Shown here: piece by piece, positions 43,401-51,740 of the stretch | How the letters are laid out: each line of letters begins with the position of its first letter | Numbering within the stretch: the first letter of the stretch is position 1 | Source of the DNA: Thiomicrorhabdus immobilis | GTDB lineage: Bacteria; Pseudomonadota; Gammaproteobacteria; Thiomicrospirales; Thiomicrospiraceae | Assembly: GCF_021654855.1 (NCBI RefSeq) | Contig: NZ_AP024202.1 | Span: 868,001 to 932,000 of the forward strand | Direction: 5' to 3' | DNA length: 64,000 nucleotides | Position numbers and translations under genes: made by a program | Notes under the pieces: model-generated | Told to the model about the DNA's origin: nothing | The model's database searches: none | Seen by the model: the letters and a program-made list of their open reading frames with translations, nothing else

Positions 43401-43895
43401 ATGGAATTGGCTAAAGGGTCGTTATCTACTTCAGTGCGTGCCACGAACTCGATGGATGATGAAGATGAGTACACAGGACCAAGTGCACGGTGTGTCTTGT
43501 TCACGATGGAAAACGAAATTTATGGTATTCATGTTAAAAAGATACGTGAAGTTCTTCGTGTAGGCAAAATTCGTAAAGTAGAAGGTTCCGATTATCAAAT
43601 TTTAGGTGTAATCAATGTTAGAGGTGTCATTGTCACCGTGGTTGATACACGTATTTTATTTGGAATGCCTTCAAAAGAGATAACGGATCTATCTCGTATC
43701 ATTATCGTTGAGCTGGATGATGAGCGTACTGTAGGGATGTTGGTCGATTTTGTGATGGAAGTCAAAGATATTCCAGAAAACCGTTTTGAAGCTTTATCAA
43801 CGACCAAAGATAATGCGTCAAAATACATTCAGAGTATTGCGCATTTTGAAGATAATGTGATTATCTTGATTGAAGTGGATAACATGTTTAGTTGA
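43401..43895 (+). CDS. cheW: Chemotaxis coupling protein CheW, first copy
   Basis: CheW links MCPs to CheA. The 164-residue product has a short variable N-terminus and a CheW domain (RCVLFTMENEIYGIHVKKIREVL, ILGVINVRGVIVTVVD, VGMLVDFVMEVKDI). It follows cheA by 11 bases with GGGAGAGG before the ATG, so it is in the cheA transcript. Confidence 0.93.
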   Translation: MELAKGSLSTSVRATNSMDDEDEYTGPSARCVLFTMENEIYGIHVKKIREVLRVGKIRKVEGSDYQILGVINVRGVIVTVVDTRILFGMPSKEITDLSRIIIVELDDERTVGMLVDFVMEVKDIPENRFEALSTTKDNASKYIQSIAHFEDNVIILIEVDNMFS

Positions 43896-43927
43896 CTTAA
43901 AAATTAACATGTAATTACCACTAATTT

Positions 43928-43955
43928 ATAACCGCTTAAAAGCGGTTATTTTGTT
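43928..43955. terminator. Terminator hairpin between cheW and the convergent FlhB-like gene
   Basis: ATAACCGCTT at 43928-43937 pairs with AAGCGGTTAT at 43940-43949, followed by TTTTG and further T on the forward strand. It can serve the forward cheW transcript and possibly the reverse gene. Confidence 0.7.
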
Positions 43956-43974
43956 TTTGTGGCAGGGGAAATTC

Positions 43975-44304
43975 TTAGAGTGTTTGCTCTTCTTTAGAAC
44001 TGGGATTATCTTTGTTTGAGTTTGGGTTTTCCATCGGGGATTTGCCACTTAATTGGTAGGCAAAAATCAAAACTTGGGCTACTGCTTCATACAGCGCTTC
44101 GGGGATTTCATGGTCAAGCTCAACTTGGCCTAGCAGATTAACCAGTTCGGGATCTTGTTGGATTGGAATGTTGTGGGCTTTGGCGGCTTCAATAATCTCT
44201 TGAGCAATGTACCCTCGACCTTTCGCGGTCACTTTTGGGGCACCAGAGCCTTCGTATTCAAGTGAGACGGCTAAATTATCAACAAGTGTTTTGGTTTTGC
44301 TCAT
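43975..44304 (-). CDS. Stand-alone FlhB C-terminal-domain homologue (FlhX/YlqH type)
   Basis: The 109-residue product matches the cytoplasmic domain of FlhB after the cleavage site: AVSLEYEGSGAPKVTAKGRG, IIEAAKAHNIPIQQDPELV, EIPEALYEAVAQVLIFAYQL. It has no NPTH motif and no membrane segment. Such proteins can substitute for or modulate the FlhB C-terminal fragment in export switching. The tail is Asn/Ser-rich. A terminator separates it from the upstream STAS gene, so it may have its own promoter or depend on read-through. Confidence 0.88.
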   Translation of the reverse strand: MSKTKTLVDNLAVSLEYEGSGAPKVTAKGRGYIAQEIIEAAKAHNIPIQQDPELVNLLGQVELDHEIPEALYEAVAQVLIFAYQLSGKSPMENPNSNKDNPSSKEEQTL

Positions 44305-44353
44305 AGATTTAATCGCAAGACGGTTTGATCAAAATTTGGTTTTTTTCAGAGAT

Positions 44354-44380
44354 AAAAAAAGCGGTGAAAACCGCTTTTTT
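44354..44380. terminator. Bidirectional-looking terminator between the STAS and FlhB-like genes
   Basis: A7-GCGG at 44354-44364 pairs with CCGC-T6 at 44371-44380 over a six-base loop. On the reverse strand it lies directly at the STAS stop codon and ends in a T run. Confidence 0.85.
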
Positions 44381-44651
44381 AGAAAGATAATGCTTGGTCG
44401 ATGCCAATTTTTTTAGCGCTGCTTGTCAGGATTTCTGGAGTGTTCTGCCAAGATATCTTTTTGCCATTTTCAAGGGCTGTTTTGACTAATACCAGTAACG
44501 CTTGTAAACCAGACGTATCAATAGTCTCTACTGCAGACGCTTCAATAGAGATTTGATCACCAGCATCATTAAACAGTTTATTCAACTCGTTATAATGAGC
44601 TTCAATATGATGAATCGTTAAATTTTCTGGTAGCTGAATTGTCTCACTCAT
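44379..44651 (-). CDS. STAS domain protein (anti-sigma factor antagonist type)
   Basis: The 90-residue product is a single STAS domain with the conserved phosphorylatable-serine loop ETIDTSGLQALL (Ser47). Proteins of this kind, next to a CheY-like receiver, occur in accessory chemosensory clusters of Vibrio and relatives. The partner kinase or anti-sigma factor is not in the window. It is the third gene of a reverse-strand run: cheW, receiver, STAS. Confidence 0.85.
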   Translation of the reverse strand: MSETIQLPENLTIHHIEAHYNELNKLFNDAGDQISIEASAVETIDTSGLQALLVLVKTALENGKKISWQNTPEILTSSAKKIGIDQALSF

Positions 44652-44675
44652 GATTCTGCCCTTGTTCTAAGTGGA

Positions 44676-45035
44676 TTAAAGCACTCGACTGATTACTGAA
44701 AGCAATTTTTCTGGACTAAAAGGCTTAACAATCCAACCCGTTGCCCCAGCTTCTTTACCTTTTGTTTTCATATCACCCGAAGACTCTGTTGTTAAACAAA
44801 GGATTGGTGTGAATTTGAAGTTAGGCATAGCACGTAGAGCGGTAATTAGCTCGATACCATTCATATTAGGCATGTTAATATCTGTAACAATCAAATCAAA
44901 TTGATTTTGCTTGGCAATTTCTAGGGCAGCGGCACCATCTTCTGCTTCAGTTACATCATGTCCTGCAGATTTAAGCGACATGCTCACCATTTGTCTCATA
45001 GATTTAGAATCATCAACAGCTAAGATTTTTGACAT
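44676..45035 (-). CDS. Stand-alone receiver (CheY-like) protein
   Basis: The product of about 119 residues from ATG 45035 (MSKILAVDDSKSMRQMVSMS) is a single receiver domain with DLIVTDINMPNMNG as the phospho-acceptor region and GWIVKPFSPEKL containing the conserved Lys. An upstream in-frame ATG at 45098 is unlikely because it adds a non-conserved stretch. It belongs with the STAS and CheW genes on the reverse strand and differs from the cheY at 40004. Confidence 0.92.
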   Translation of the reverse strand: MSKILAVDDSKSMRQMVSMSLKSAGHDVTEAEDGAAALEIAKQNQFDLIVTDINMPNMNGIELITALRAMPNFKFTPILCLTTESSGDMKTKGKEAGATGWIVKPFSPEKLLSVISRVL

Positions 45036-45102
45036 CTTACTACTCTCACTTTTTGAAATTTGATATTTGAATACGGTTAACAGAAAGCCATTATACAACT
45101 GG

Positions 45103-45627
45103 TTATTCTATATTTAGGGCTTTTTTTATGTGGGTTAAAATACCGTCATTAATTAATTGGTCCACATGCAATACAATCACCATTTTATCGGCAACGGTTG
45201 CCAGGCCATTTACGTACTCGGTATGAATTGTCCCTGCCATTTCAGGAGAAGGTTGGAGTTGACTCTCTTTTAATGAGTATACGTCTGAAACGCCATCAAC
45301 AACTAATCCAATAATTTTTTGTGACCCTGAGCTATCTTCTGAGCGGACAATGATTACAACGGTAGAGTCGTTGTATGTAATGTCTTGCAAACCAAATCTA
45401 ACTCTTAAGTCTACAATGGGAACCACTGAGCCTCGAAGGTTAATTACCCCCATTACATATGCAGGAGTATTGGGTATCGCAGTGGTTTTTTCCCAACCTT
45501 TGATTTCTTGAACACGCAAGATGTCAACACCATACTCTTCTTTGCCTAATACAAAGCTTAAAACTTGATCGTCAACGGTCTCGTTTTGCTCAATGTGTTC
45601 TTGAATAGCATCCAAGTTTTTATCCAT
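45103..45627 (-). CDS. Chemotaxis coupling protein CheW, second copy
   Basis: The 174-residue product has the CheW fold pattern: VLSFVLGKEEYGVDILRVQEI, PAYVMGVINLRGSVVPIVD, KIIGLVVDGVSDVY. It is the more typical CheW of the two in the window. It heads a reverse-strand run with a receiver and a STAS gene. There is only one CheA in the window, so both CheW proteins may serve the same kinase. Confidence 0.93.
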   Translation of the reverse strand: MDKNLDAIQEHIEQNETVDDQVLSFVLGKEEYGVDILRVQEIKGWEKTTAIPNTPAYVMGVINLRGSVVPIVDLRVRFGLQDITYNDSTVVIIVRSEDSSGSQKIIGLVVDGVSDVYSLKESQLQPSPEMAGTIHTEYVNGLATVADKMVIVLHVDQLINDGILTHIKKALNIE

Positions 45628-45825
45628 GTTGGCTATCTCTCTTTGGTTTGCTGGACTTAAGATTAAGTTAACCGATTCATAAGAAAAGGTCTAGTATTGC
45701 TCAGAGTTATTTAAGCAAATAAATAATATAATAAAATCATATGAGGGGCTATTAATTAGCACATCATAATAAATTTATCTCAAGCAATTATATTGCCAAA
45801 TGCAAAAGTTACTCTGTTATTCGCG

Positions 45826-46875
45826 TTAAATTTTAATGTCGATTAACGCCATTTTGGTGGAAGTATCGGTTTTAACGGGCTTTTGTGATGAAATTTGAAT
45901 ATTGTTCAGTTTCAGACCAGTCCTATCGAGTAATTCTTGAAGTGAACCGAGTTGTTGTTCAACCTTGTTTTGAAGCGGGGCTGTTTCGCACCATAAATAA
46001 CAATCTAGTGTACCGTTGTCGGAAAGTCTAAGTTTTACGGAAAGTAGTCCTTCGGTTAGTGTTGAGTCAATATACGCTTCCCATTGGTTCTTGTCGTTTT
46101 GGTTAACTTTTCTGAATTCTATGTAGTCTTTGATGTTGTCTTTTGTGGTTTCATAAGGAATTTCTAACGGAGTGATGGTGGGGTTTTCAAAAAGCTGGAC
46201 TTGTTGCACGGTAAGCCGGCTTAAGGCTTGGTTTAATAAGTGGGAAAGTTTATTTAAGCTGTTTGATGGATTCTGTTGCTGCAAATCAGTTACTTGTTGT
46301 TGGAGCTGTAGAATTTGGTTTTTTAAGTCGTTTTTAAAGTTCTGTGGAGTTTGATTTCGTGCTTGAGTCGCTAGTTTAGACTCTAAGAATAGGCCGCTGT
46401 CGTTTAGTTTTTGTTTAATGTTGTCTGCATTCAAACCTTGGTTTCTTTTAGTTACCTGCTCCATAAGTTGTTGGAGAGGGGCTTGAAGGTTGGCCGGCAA
46501 AGATTGCAACAGGTTAATTTGTTGAAAAACTTGTGTTAATGGTGCTTGAGACGGAATAAATTGCCGATAAGCGGCCTGCATAATGGTTTGATTACTGAGA
46601 TCGCTGGTTGGTTTGGTTGGTGTGTTGACTATTGAAAGTTGAATTTCAGGCGATATTTGGTTGACTTTTACCTGAACGGAACCGTTTGCGGTAATAGGCT
46701 GTTTGCTGTTTGCTATGAGAGTTTGGTTGCCGATAGTTAATTGAACTTGATGGTTGTTTATGGGGTTAATGCTGGCCGTGAGTAATTGGCCTACTTTAAG
46801 CAAACTACCTGCAGGGCTATTTGATTGCACGGTAAGTGCATTCGCTGGAATTAAGTTATTGGATACCGTTACCAT
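45826..46875 (-). CDS. Second FliK-like hook-length control protein
   Basis: The 349-residue product is Gln/Asn-rich with a long helical centre and a C-terminal domain (about residues 255-345) with TLTEGLLSVKLRLSDNGTLDCYLW followed by LGSLQELLDRTGLKLNNI, which fits a FliK/Flg_hook C-terminal fold. There is no signal peptide. It is read away from cheR, divergently. Together with the FlhB-like gene 1.5 kb away it resembles a second export-switch pair. The FliK call is by pattern and context. Confidence 0.65.
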   Translation of the reverse strand: MVTVSNNLIPANALTVQSNSPAGSLLKVGQLLTASINPINNHQVQLTIGNQTLIANSKQPITANGSVQVKVNQISPEIQLSIVNTPTKPTSDLSNQTIMQAAYRQFIPSQAPLTQVFQQINLLQSLPANLQAPLQQLMEQVTKRNQGLNADNIKQKLNDSGLFLESKLATQARNQTPQNFKNDLKNQILQLQQQVTDLQQQNPSNSLNKLSHLLNQALSRLTVQQVQLFENPTITPLEIPYETTKDNIKDYIEFRKVNQNDKNQWEAYIDSTLTEGLLSVKLRLSDNGTLDCYLWCETAPLQNKVEQQLGSLQELLDRTGLKLNNIQISSQKPVKTDTSTKMALIDIKI

Positions 46876-47072
46876 GATTTCAATACAAATTTAAAGGTTT
46901 TGCTTGCAAGGAATATCTAACAATTATATTGTTATAAAAATTGCTAGATGAATTTAATTTAATTCGCTGTGTGCTTGAGTTGAAAGTTAATGATGCAATT
47001 GTCAGTATACACAGTAACTGCTTGATTCTAAAATATCGGCTCTAGGCCATAACTTAAGGTGTCTTTATCAAT

Positions 47073-47900
47073 ATGAGTGAACGAGAGTTTGAATTCAAGG
47101 ATCAGGATTTTAGTCGTGTTAAAACGATTGTTTATGACTACGCGGGTATTGATTTAAATGATTCAAAAAAGAATCTAGTTTATAACCGGTTATCAAAACG
47201 TATTCGTTTTTTAAATATGCACAGTTTTTCGGAGTATCTAGATTTTGTTGAAAATCAAGGAGAAGCCGAATTTGTCCATTTGATTAATGCAATCACAACA
47301 AATCTAACCTTCTTTTTCAGGGAAAATCATCATTTTGACTATTTGGCGAAGACGGTTATCCCAGGCCTGTTGAAATCGAATTCGGCATCAAAAAAAGTTC
47401 GCATTTGGTCGGCTGGTTGTTCTACAGGTGAAGAGCCATATTCAATCGCCATCATATTGAAAGAATCCATGCCTGCTGGCTGGGACGCAAAAGTGATTGC
47501 AACCGATTTGGATTCAAACGTAGTGAGTGCAGGTCAAAGCGGTATTTACAAAATGGATCGCTTAAAAGGCGTTAGTGAAGAAAGAAAGAAACGCTGGTTT
47601 TTAAAGGGGTCTGGTTCGCAAGAAGGTTATGTGAAAGTAAAGCCTGAGCTACAACAAATCATCGAATTTGGTCAACTTAACTTAATGCACGACTGGCCAT
47701 TAAAGGATGATATTGATGTTATTTTTTGTAGAAATGTGGTGATTTACTTTGATAAACCGACCCAAAGTAAATTATTCAACCGTTATGCCGATAGGCTTCC
47801 AGAAAATGGACATCTTTTTATAGGGCATTCGGAATCTCTATATAAAGTCTGTGATCGCTTTGAGCTTTTAGGGCAAACTATTTACAGAAAAATAAAATAA
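47073..47900 (+). CDS. cheR: Chemotaxis methyltransferase CheR
   Basis: CheR methylates glutamates of MCPs using SAM. The 275-residue product has the helical CheR_N domain and the SAM domain with VRIWSAGCSTGEEPYSIAI, VIATDLDSNVVSAGQSGIY and VIFCRNVVIYFDKPTQSKLF. cheB follows. Confidence 0.96.
   Translation: MSEREFEFKDQDFSRVKTIVYDYAGIDLNDSKKNLVYNRLSKRIRFLNMHSFSEYLDFVENQGEAEFVHLINAITTNLTFFFRENHHFDYLAKTVIPGLLKSNSASKKVRIWSAGCSTGEEPYSIAIILKESMPAGWDAKVIATDLDSNVVSAGQSGIYKMDRLKGVSEERKKRWFLKGSGSQEGYVKVKPELQQIIEFGQLNLMHDWPLKDDIDVIFCRNVVIYFDKPTQSKLFNRYADRLPENGHLFIGHSESLYKVCDRFELLGQTIYRKIK
47360..47370. repeat. Near-copy of the CCAGGCCTGG motif in cheR
   Basis: CCCAGGCCTGT; nine of ten core bases match, in the Pro-Gly-Leu frame. 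Confidence 0.4.
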
Positions 47901-47957
47901 CCCAATTTATTCAAAAGACACTCTGAACAGTTAGTCATCGTTATTTAAGGGAATAAA

Positions 47958-49082
47958 GTGAACACACCAATTAAAGTTCTAATCGTTGATGATTCGGCAT
48001 TAGTTAGAAAAATGCTCCAAGAGATGTTATCAACCGATCCAGCCTTGCAAGTGGTTGGTACCGCATCTGATCCATTTGATGCTAGAGAAAAAATTAAGCA
48101 ACTGCATCCTGATGTTTTAACCTTAGACGTCGAAATGCCTAAAATGGATGGTGTCACGTTTTTGAAAAACTTAATGCGATTGCACCCGGTTCCGGTTGTG
48201 ATGGTTTCAACCCTTACTGAAAAAGGGGCGGATGTCACCTTTGAGGCGATGGATTTAGGGGCTGTAGATTTTGTGACTAAGCCTAAGATTGATTTGGTTC
48301 ATACCTTTGAGGCTTATACCTCTGAAATTTGCTCTAAGGTAAAGACCGCGGCCAAAGTTAGTCGAGCGATGTTGGAGCGTCAATATGCACGTTATATAGC
48401 AAACCAGACCAGAAAGCCTGTATTGGCTCCAGCCATGGCTCGACCTGTTCAAAAACATTCTGCTGATGCCATCATAGAAAAATCCGCTTTCAATAGTCGT
48501 CATTTTAGAACAACCGATAAGATTGTTGCCTTAGGTGCGTCTACAGGCGGAACAGAGGCTATAAAGGAAGTTTTGATGCGTCTACCTGCCAGTGCACCAG
48601 GTATCGTTATTACTCAGCATATACCAGCGGCTTTCAGTTTGCCGTTTGCAAAACGTATGGATACCATAACCGAAATGACCGTAATGCAAGCGGAAGATGG
48701 TCAACAAATTCTGCCGGGTCATGTCTATATCGCGCCTGGGGATAAACATTTATTGATTGCCCGTGATGGTGCGCGTTATATTTGTCGCCTTAATGACGGG
48801 CCTCCGGTAAATAGGCATAAACCATCGGTTGATGTGATGCTTAGAAGTGTGGTCCAAAACGTCGGGCCTAATGCGATTGGAGTCATGCTTACTGGAATGG
48901 GAGCGGATGGAGCTATGGGGATGAAAGAACTTCAGGAAGCGGGTGCTCCAACCATGGCTCAAGATGAGAAAACCAGTGTTGTCTGGGGGATGCCGGGTGA
49001 AACCGTAAAATTAGGTGCTGCGGATTTTGTTGTGCCGCTGGAGCAAGTTGCCAATAAAATCATGGAATTGGCCAAGCGTTAA
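47958..49082 (+). CDS. cheB: Chemotaxis methylesterase CheB
   Basis: CheB removes methyl groups from MCPs when phosphorylated. The 374-residue product has a receiver domain (Asp57 in LDVEMPKMDG) and a methylesterase domain with the catalytic Ser195 in GASTGGTEAI, His in QHIP, and Asp in LTGMGADGAMGM. It starts with GTG after AAGGGAA. A terminator follows. Confidence 0.96.
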   Translation: MNTPIKVLIVDDSALVRKMLQEMLSTDPALQVVGTASDPFDAREKIKQLHPDVLTLDVEMPKMDGVTFLKNLMRLHPVPVVMVSTLTEKGADVTFEAMDLGAVDFVTKPKIDLVHTFEAYTSEICSKVKTAAKVSRAMLERQYARYIANQTRKPVLAPAMARPVQKHSADAIIEKSAFNSRHFRTTDKIVALGASTGGTEAIKEVLMRLPASAPGIVITQHIPAAFSLPFAKRMDTITEMTVMQAEDGQQILPGHVYIAPGDKHLLIARDGARYICRLNDGPPVNRHKPSVDVMLRSVVQNVGPNAIGVMLTGMGADGAMGMKELQEAGAPTMAQDEKTSVVWGMPGETVKLGAADFVVPLEQVANKIMELAKR

Positions 49083-49122
49083 AAATTACCAAAATGTAAA
49101 ATCTCAATAAGATGCTGACGAT

Positions 49123-49160
49123 AAATCTATGGGGAATTCAGTTTTGCCATAGATTTTTTT
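49123..49160 (+). terminator. Intrinsic terminator after cheB
   Basis: AAATCTATGG at 49123-49132 pairs with CCATAGATTT at 49147-49156, followed by TTTT. Confidence 0.85.
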
Positions 49161-49210
49161 ATGTACAGAATCTTCGCTTTTTTTAGTGGTTAATCAATTG
49201 ATTTAATGCT

Positions 49211-49226
49211 TGGCATATTAACTGCT
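49211..49226 (+). promoter_or_regulatory. Sigma54-type promoter before the second MCP gene
   Basis: TGGCATATTAACTGCT has GG (49212-49213) and GC (49224-49225) separated by 10 bases. It matches the fliE promoter at 14 of 16 positions. Confidence 0.7.
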
Positions 49227-49324
49227 TCATCAGATGTTAAAATACATTTTATTTACCAAAATAGCTTATGTGAGTTTTCACTTTTTTTTCTTGTTGTAAG
49301 CTAAAAGTTCTAAGGAAGATTATC

Positions 49325-50593
49325 ATGCTTGATGTCATCAAAACCTATTGGCCGGCCTGGTTAATGACCTTGCTAGGTGTGGTTTTAAGTTTTATGGAAA
49401 TCCCCTATATTGGTGTCATTATGCTTCTAGTGGTTTCAATTGTTTGGACCTTGCTAGTGGCAAATTTTGCCAAGTTCGGTGTTAATAAGCAAAGCAAAGA
49501 AAGTCTTTCTGGCTCCGATGAGCCTGTTTCAGCCCCTCAAGTGGCGATGACCAGCGATGATAAAGCGGCTATGCTCAGGGTGATAACCGCTGATGAATCA
49601 TTACGTCTTATCATGAATGATGTCGATGCGGTGATTTCGCAAGAAGTTGGTATCGTGGGCGATGAATTGATTCAAGTCAAAACATTGGTATCTGAGGCAA
49701 TCGATACTTTAAATGGCAGTTTTTCGAGTTTACATGAGCAAACACAAGCCGAGTATCAGTTAGTGGTCTCTCTGTTAGACAACTTGGGCGGTGGTGAAAA
49801 CTCTAATGAAATGAGTATTCAAAAGTTTTCTGCCGAGATTAAGGTGGTCTTACAGTATCTTATTGATTTGTTGACCAATGCGAGTCATCGCAGTACTCAG
49901 ACGGTTTCAAAAATTGATGATATGGTGGGGCAAATCGAATCTATTTTCCATCTTTTAGAAGATGTAAAAGGTATTGCTGACCAGACTAACTTATTGGCTT
50001 TAAACGCTGCAATAGAAGCTGCCCGAGCGGGAGAAGCAGGGCGAGGGTTTGCGGTGGTGGCAGATGAAGTGCGTAAACTGTCCTTGAATTCAAATGTATT
50101 GAACGAACAAATTCGTAAACAGGCTGAACAAGCGCGAGTAACGGTTGATCAGGTAAGAAGCATTGTTAGTGAAACGGCCACAAAAGACATGGAGCATGCG
50201 GTCTCTTCACAAGATAAAGTGGGCACAATGTTAGGTGACTTAGAAGATATGAATGATGGTATCTCCTCTAAACTCGGTGATGTATCAGGCATGATTTCTG
50301 AAATTGAGTTAAGTGTTTCCAATGCGGTGCGTTCTTTACAGTTTGAAGATATTGTTAGGCAGTTGGTTGAGCAGGTGATGAGTCACTTGCAGAATCTAAA
50401 TAATTTCTCCAGTGAAATTGGTGAGTTTATCGAACAAAGCCAAATGAGTCCGGCTCAATCTGAAGATGAGCATAAGCAACGTGTTGAGGAGTTTAGAGCT
50501 AAAATCCATCAAAAACGCCAAGAAATACAAGATACTCGTATGAGCCGAGTCAATACCTCAAGTATGGATGAAGGTGAAATAGAGCTGTTTTAG
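49325..50593 (+). CDS. Methyl-accepting chemotaxis-like protein without sensor domain
   Basis: The 422-residue product begins with two closely spaced membrane segments (about residues 9-26 and 28-50), leaving almost no periplasmic loop, followed by a cytoplasmic helical part. The MCP tip ([34 protein letters not shown]) is near residues 218-255. There is no HAMP domain and no CheR-docking pentapeptide. It may sense an internal or membrane signal. It sits behind its own sigma54-type promoter, after cheR-cheB. A GCCGGCCTGG repeat variant lies at 49351-49360. Confidence 0.88.
   Translation: MLDVIKTYWPAWLMTLLGVVLSFMEIPYIGVIMLLVVSIVWTLLVANFAKFGVNKQSKESLSGSDEPVSAPQVAMTSDDKAAMLRVITADESLRLIMNDVDAVISQEVGIVGDELIQVKTLVSEAIDTLNGSFSSLHEQTQAEYQLVVSLLDNLGGGENSNEMSIQKFSAEIKVVLQYLIDLLTNASHRSTQTVSKIDDMVGQIESIFHLLEDVKGIADQTNLLALNAAIEAARAGEAGRGFAVVADEVRKLSLNSNVLNEQIRKQAEQARVTVDQVRSIVSETATKDMEHAVSSQDKVGTMLGDLEDMNDGISSKLGDVSGMISEIELSVSNAVRSLQFEDIVRQLVEQVMSHLQNLNNFSSEIGEFIEQSQMSPAQSEDEHKQRVEEFRAKIHQKRQEIQDTRMSRVNTSSMDEGEIELF
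49351..49362. repeat. Variant of the palindrome (GCCGGCCTGGTT)
   Basis: Differs from CCAGGCCTGG at one core base (A to G). Read in the Pro-Ala-Trp frame. Confidence 0.4.
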
Positions 50594-50640
50594 TTGCTAA
50601 GTATTTGATTTTAAAACATGGCTTCGTAATGGCAAAAGAT

Positions 50641-50677
50641 AAAAGCCCCAATATTTCTAGAAAATGTTGGGGCTTTT
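50641..50677. terminator. Strong bidirectional terminator
   Basis: AAAAGCCCCAA at 50641-50651 starts a stem of about 16 pairs, closed by TTGGGGCTTTT, with one G-T pair and T tracts available on both strands. It separates the forward MCP gene from the convergent small membrane protein gene. Confidence 0.92.
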
Positions 50678-50734
50678 GCTTTTTGATGAGATATGAAAGA
50701 TTACAGAATCGAGTCTTTAATCTATCGCCATTAA

Positions 50735-51001
50735 TTACATAGCCATATTACCCATATGGTCGTTCCAGAAACTACCAAAAATCAAACTGAAGATAATGCC
50801 TGTTGCAAAAACGATATACCAATAGCGGCGCATTCTGATTTGAAACTCGGTTTCTTCATCTGGTCGGTCTTTGAAGAAGACAAGCATGAATCCCACGGCA
50901 GAAATGAACCCGGCAATATTCGCTAGATAGTGCCAACCTGTTAACATGGCGGTAACACCAAGAATTAAAATAACAGCATAGGTAATGAGTAATAAACGCA
51001 T
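50735..51001 (-). CDS. Small membrane protein of unknown function
   Basis: I do not recognise this 88-residue protein. It has three hydrophobic stretches (about residues 2-20, 25-42 and 64-80), two closely spaced at the N-terminus and one after a charged loop (KDRPDEETEFQIRMRRY). I choose ATG 51001 because AAAGGAA lies just upstream on the reverse strand; an in-frame ATG at 51070 would add a polar stretch. It lies convergent to the MCP gene and divergent from the NIF3-like gene. Confidence 0.6.
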   Translation of the reverse strand: MRLLLITYAVILILGVTAMLTGWHYLANIAGFISAVGFMLVFFKDRPDEETEFQIRMRRYWYIVFATGIIFSLIFGSFWNDHMGNMAM

Positions 51002-51116
51002 TTGTTTTCCTTTTTGTGACTTAAGTTGAACTTTAGTTGCTTTGAATGTGTCGTTAGATACTTTGCACATATTGTATTGAATTTGTTTAATGGAATTGGG
51101 TTTTTAGGTAAAGATT

Positions 51117-51437
51117 ATGTATAAAGTGATATTTTTTGTTCCAGAAAGCCATCTGGAAGAGGTTAAGTTCGCGATGTTTGAGGCTGGAGCAGGTCATATA
51201 GGAAACTATGATCGCTGTGCCTGGCAGGTGAAAGGAGAGGGACAGTTCAGGCCGTTAAAAGGCAGCCATGCTTATCTGGGTGAGCAAAACAAGTTGGAAA
51301 AACTTGAGGAGTATCGAGTGGAGTTGGTTTGCAGTGAGGTCAATATAAAAGCGGCAATTATGGCCTTAAAAGCATCGCATCCTTATGAAACCCCAGCGTT
51401 TGAGGTGTTACAAATCGTAGAGGTTTTTGGGAGCTGA
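51117..51437 (+). CDS. NIF3/YqfO-like small protein
   Basis: The 106-residue product resembles the YqfO-type insert domain of NIF3 family proteins: a CutA/PII-like fold with MYKVIFFVPESHLEEVKFAMF, AGAGHIGNYDRCAWQVKGEG and ALKASHPYETPAFEVLQI at the end. The HPYE motif is typical. Function in bacteria is unclear. It stands alone. Confidence 0.8.
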   Translation: MYKVIFFVPESHLEEVKFAMFEAGAGHIGNYDRCAWQVKGEGQFRPLKGSHAYLGEQNKLEKLEEYRVELVCSEVNIKAAIMALKASHPYETPAFEVLQIVEVFGS

Positions 51438-51555
51438 GCATTTCGTAAATCAGATGGCTATCAAGCTGATAAACAATCTTGAGCGCTTCAAAATATAGTA
51501 ATACTTTTATATTAGAATTTGTTGATATGCTTGTCGGCTTCGATTAATATGTGCG

Positions 51556-51651
51556 GGTTGTTTCATTACAACACTCCTCTAAAAGAGCTAAGATTGTTCC
51601 CCTTTATTATGGAACCCCCCGGTTAAGGTATTCTTAACTGGGGTTTTTTTT
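51556..51651 (+). ncRNA. Candidate small RNA ending in a strong terminator
   Basis: The gap 51438-51740 has no gene. TTGATA at 51522-51527, a 17-base spacer and TAATAT at 51545-51550 form a possible sigma70 promoter. A transcript from about 51556 would fold into GTTGT/ACAAC and CTCT/AGAG hairpins and end at the terminator at 51613-51651, giving roughly 95 bases. No known RNA family was recognised, so this is only a candidate. Confidence 0.35.
51613..51651 (+). terminator. Intrinsic terminator in the gap before the FKBP gene
   Basis: AACCCC and GGTTAAG on the left (51613-51627) pair with CTTAACT and GGGGTT on the right, with a two-base bulge, followed by eight T. It is 179 bases after the NIF3-like stop codon, too far to belong obviously to that gene. 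Confidence 0.8.
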
Positions 51652-51740
51652 GTCTGTTGATTTTAAAAGGATTTTTAAAATCAATAGAGCTATAGGGAGC
51701 TAAACGCATTTAGAGGAGAGAAGGGGAGGTGTTAGCGGTA

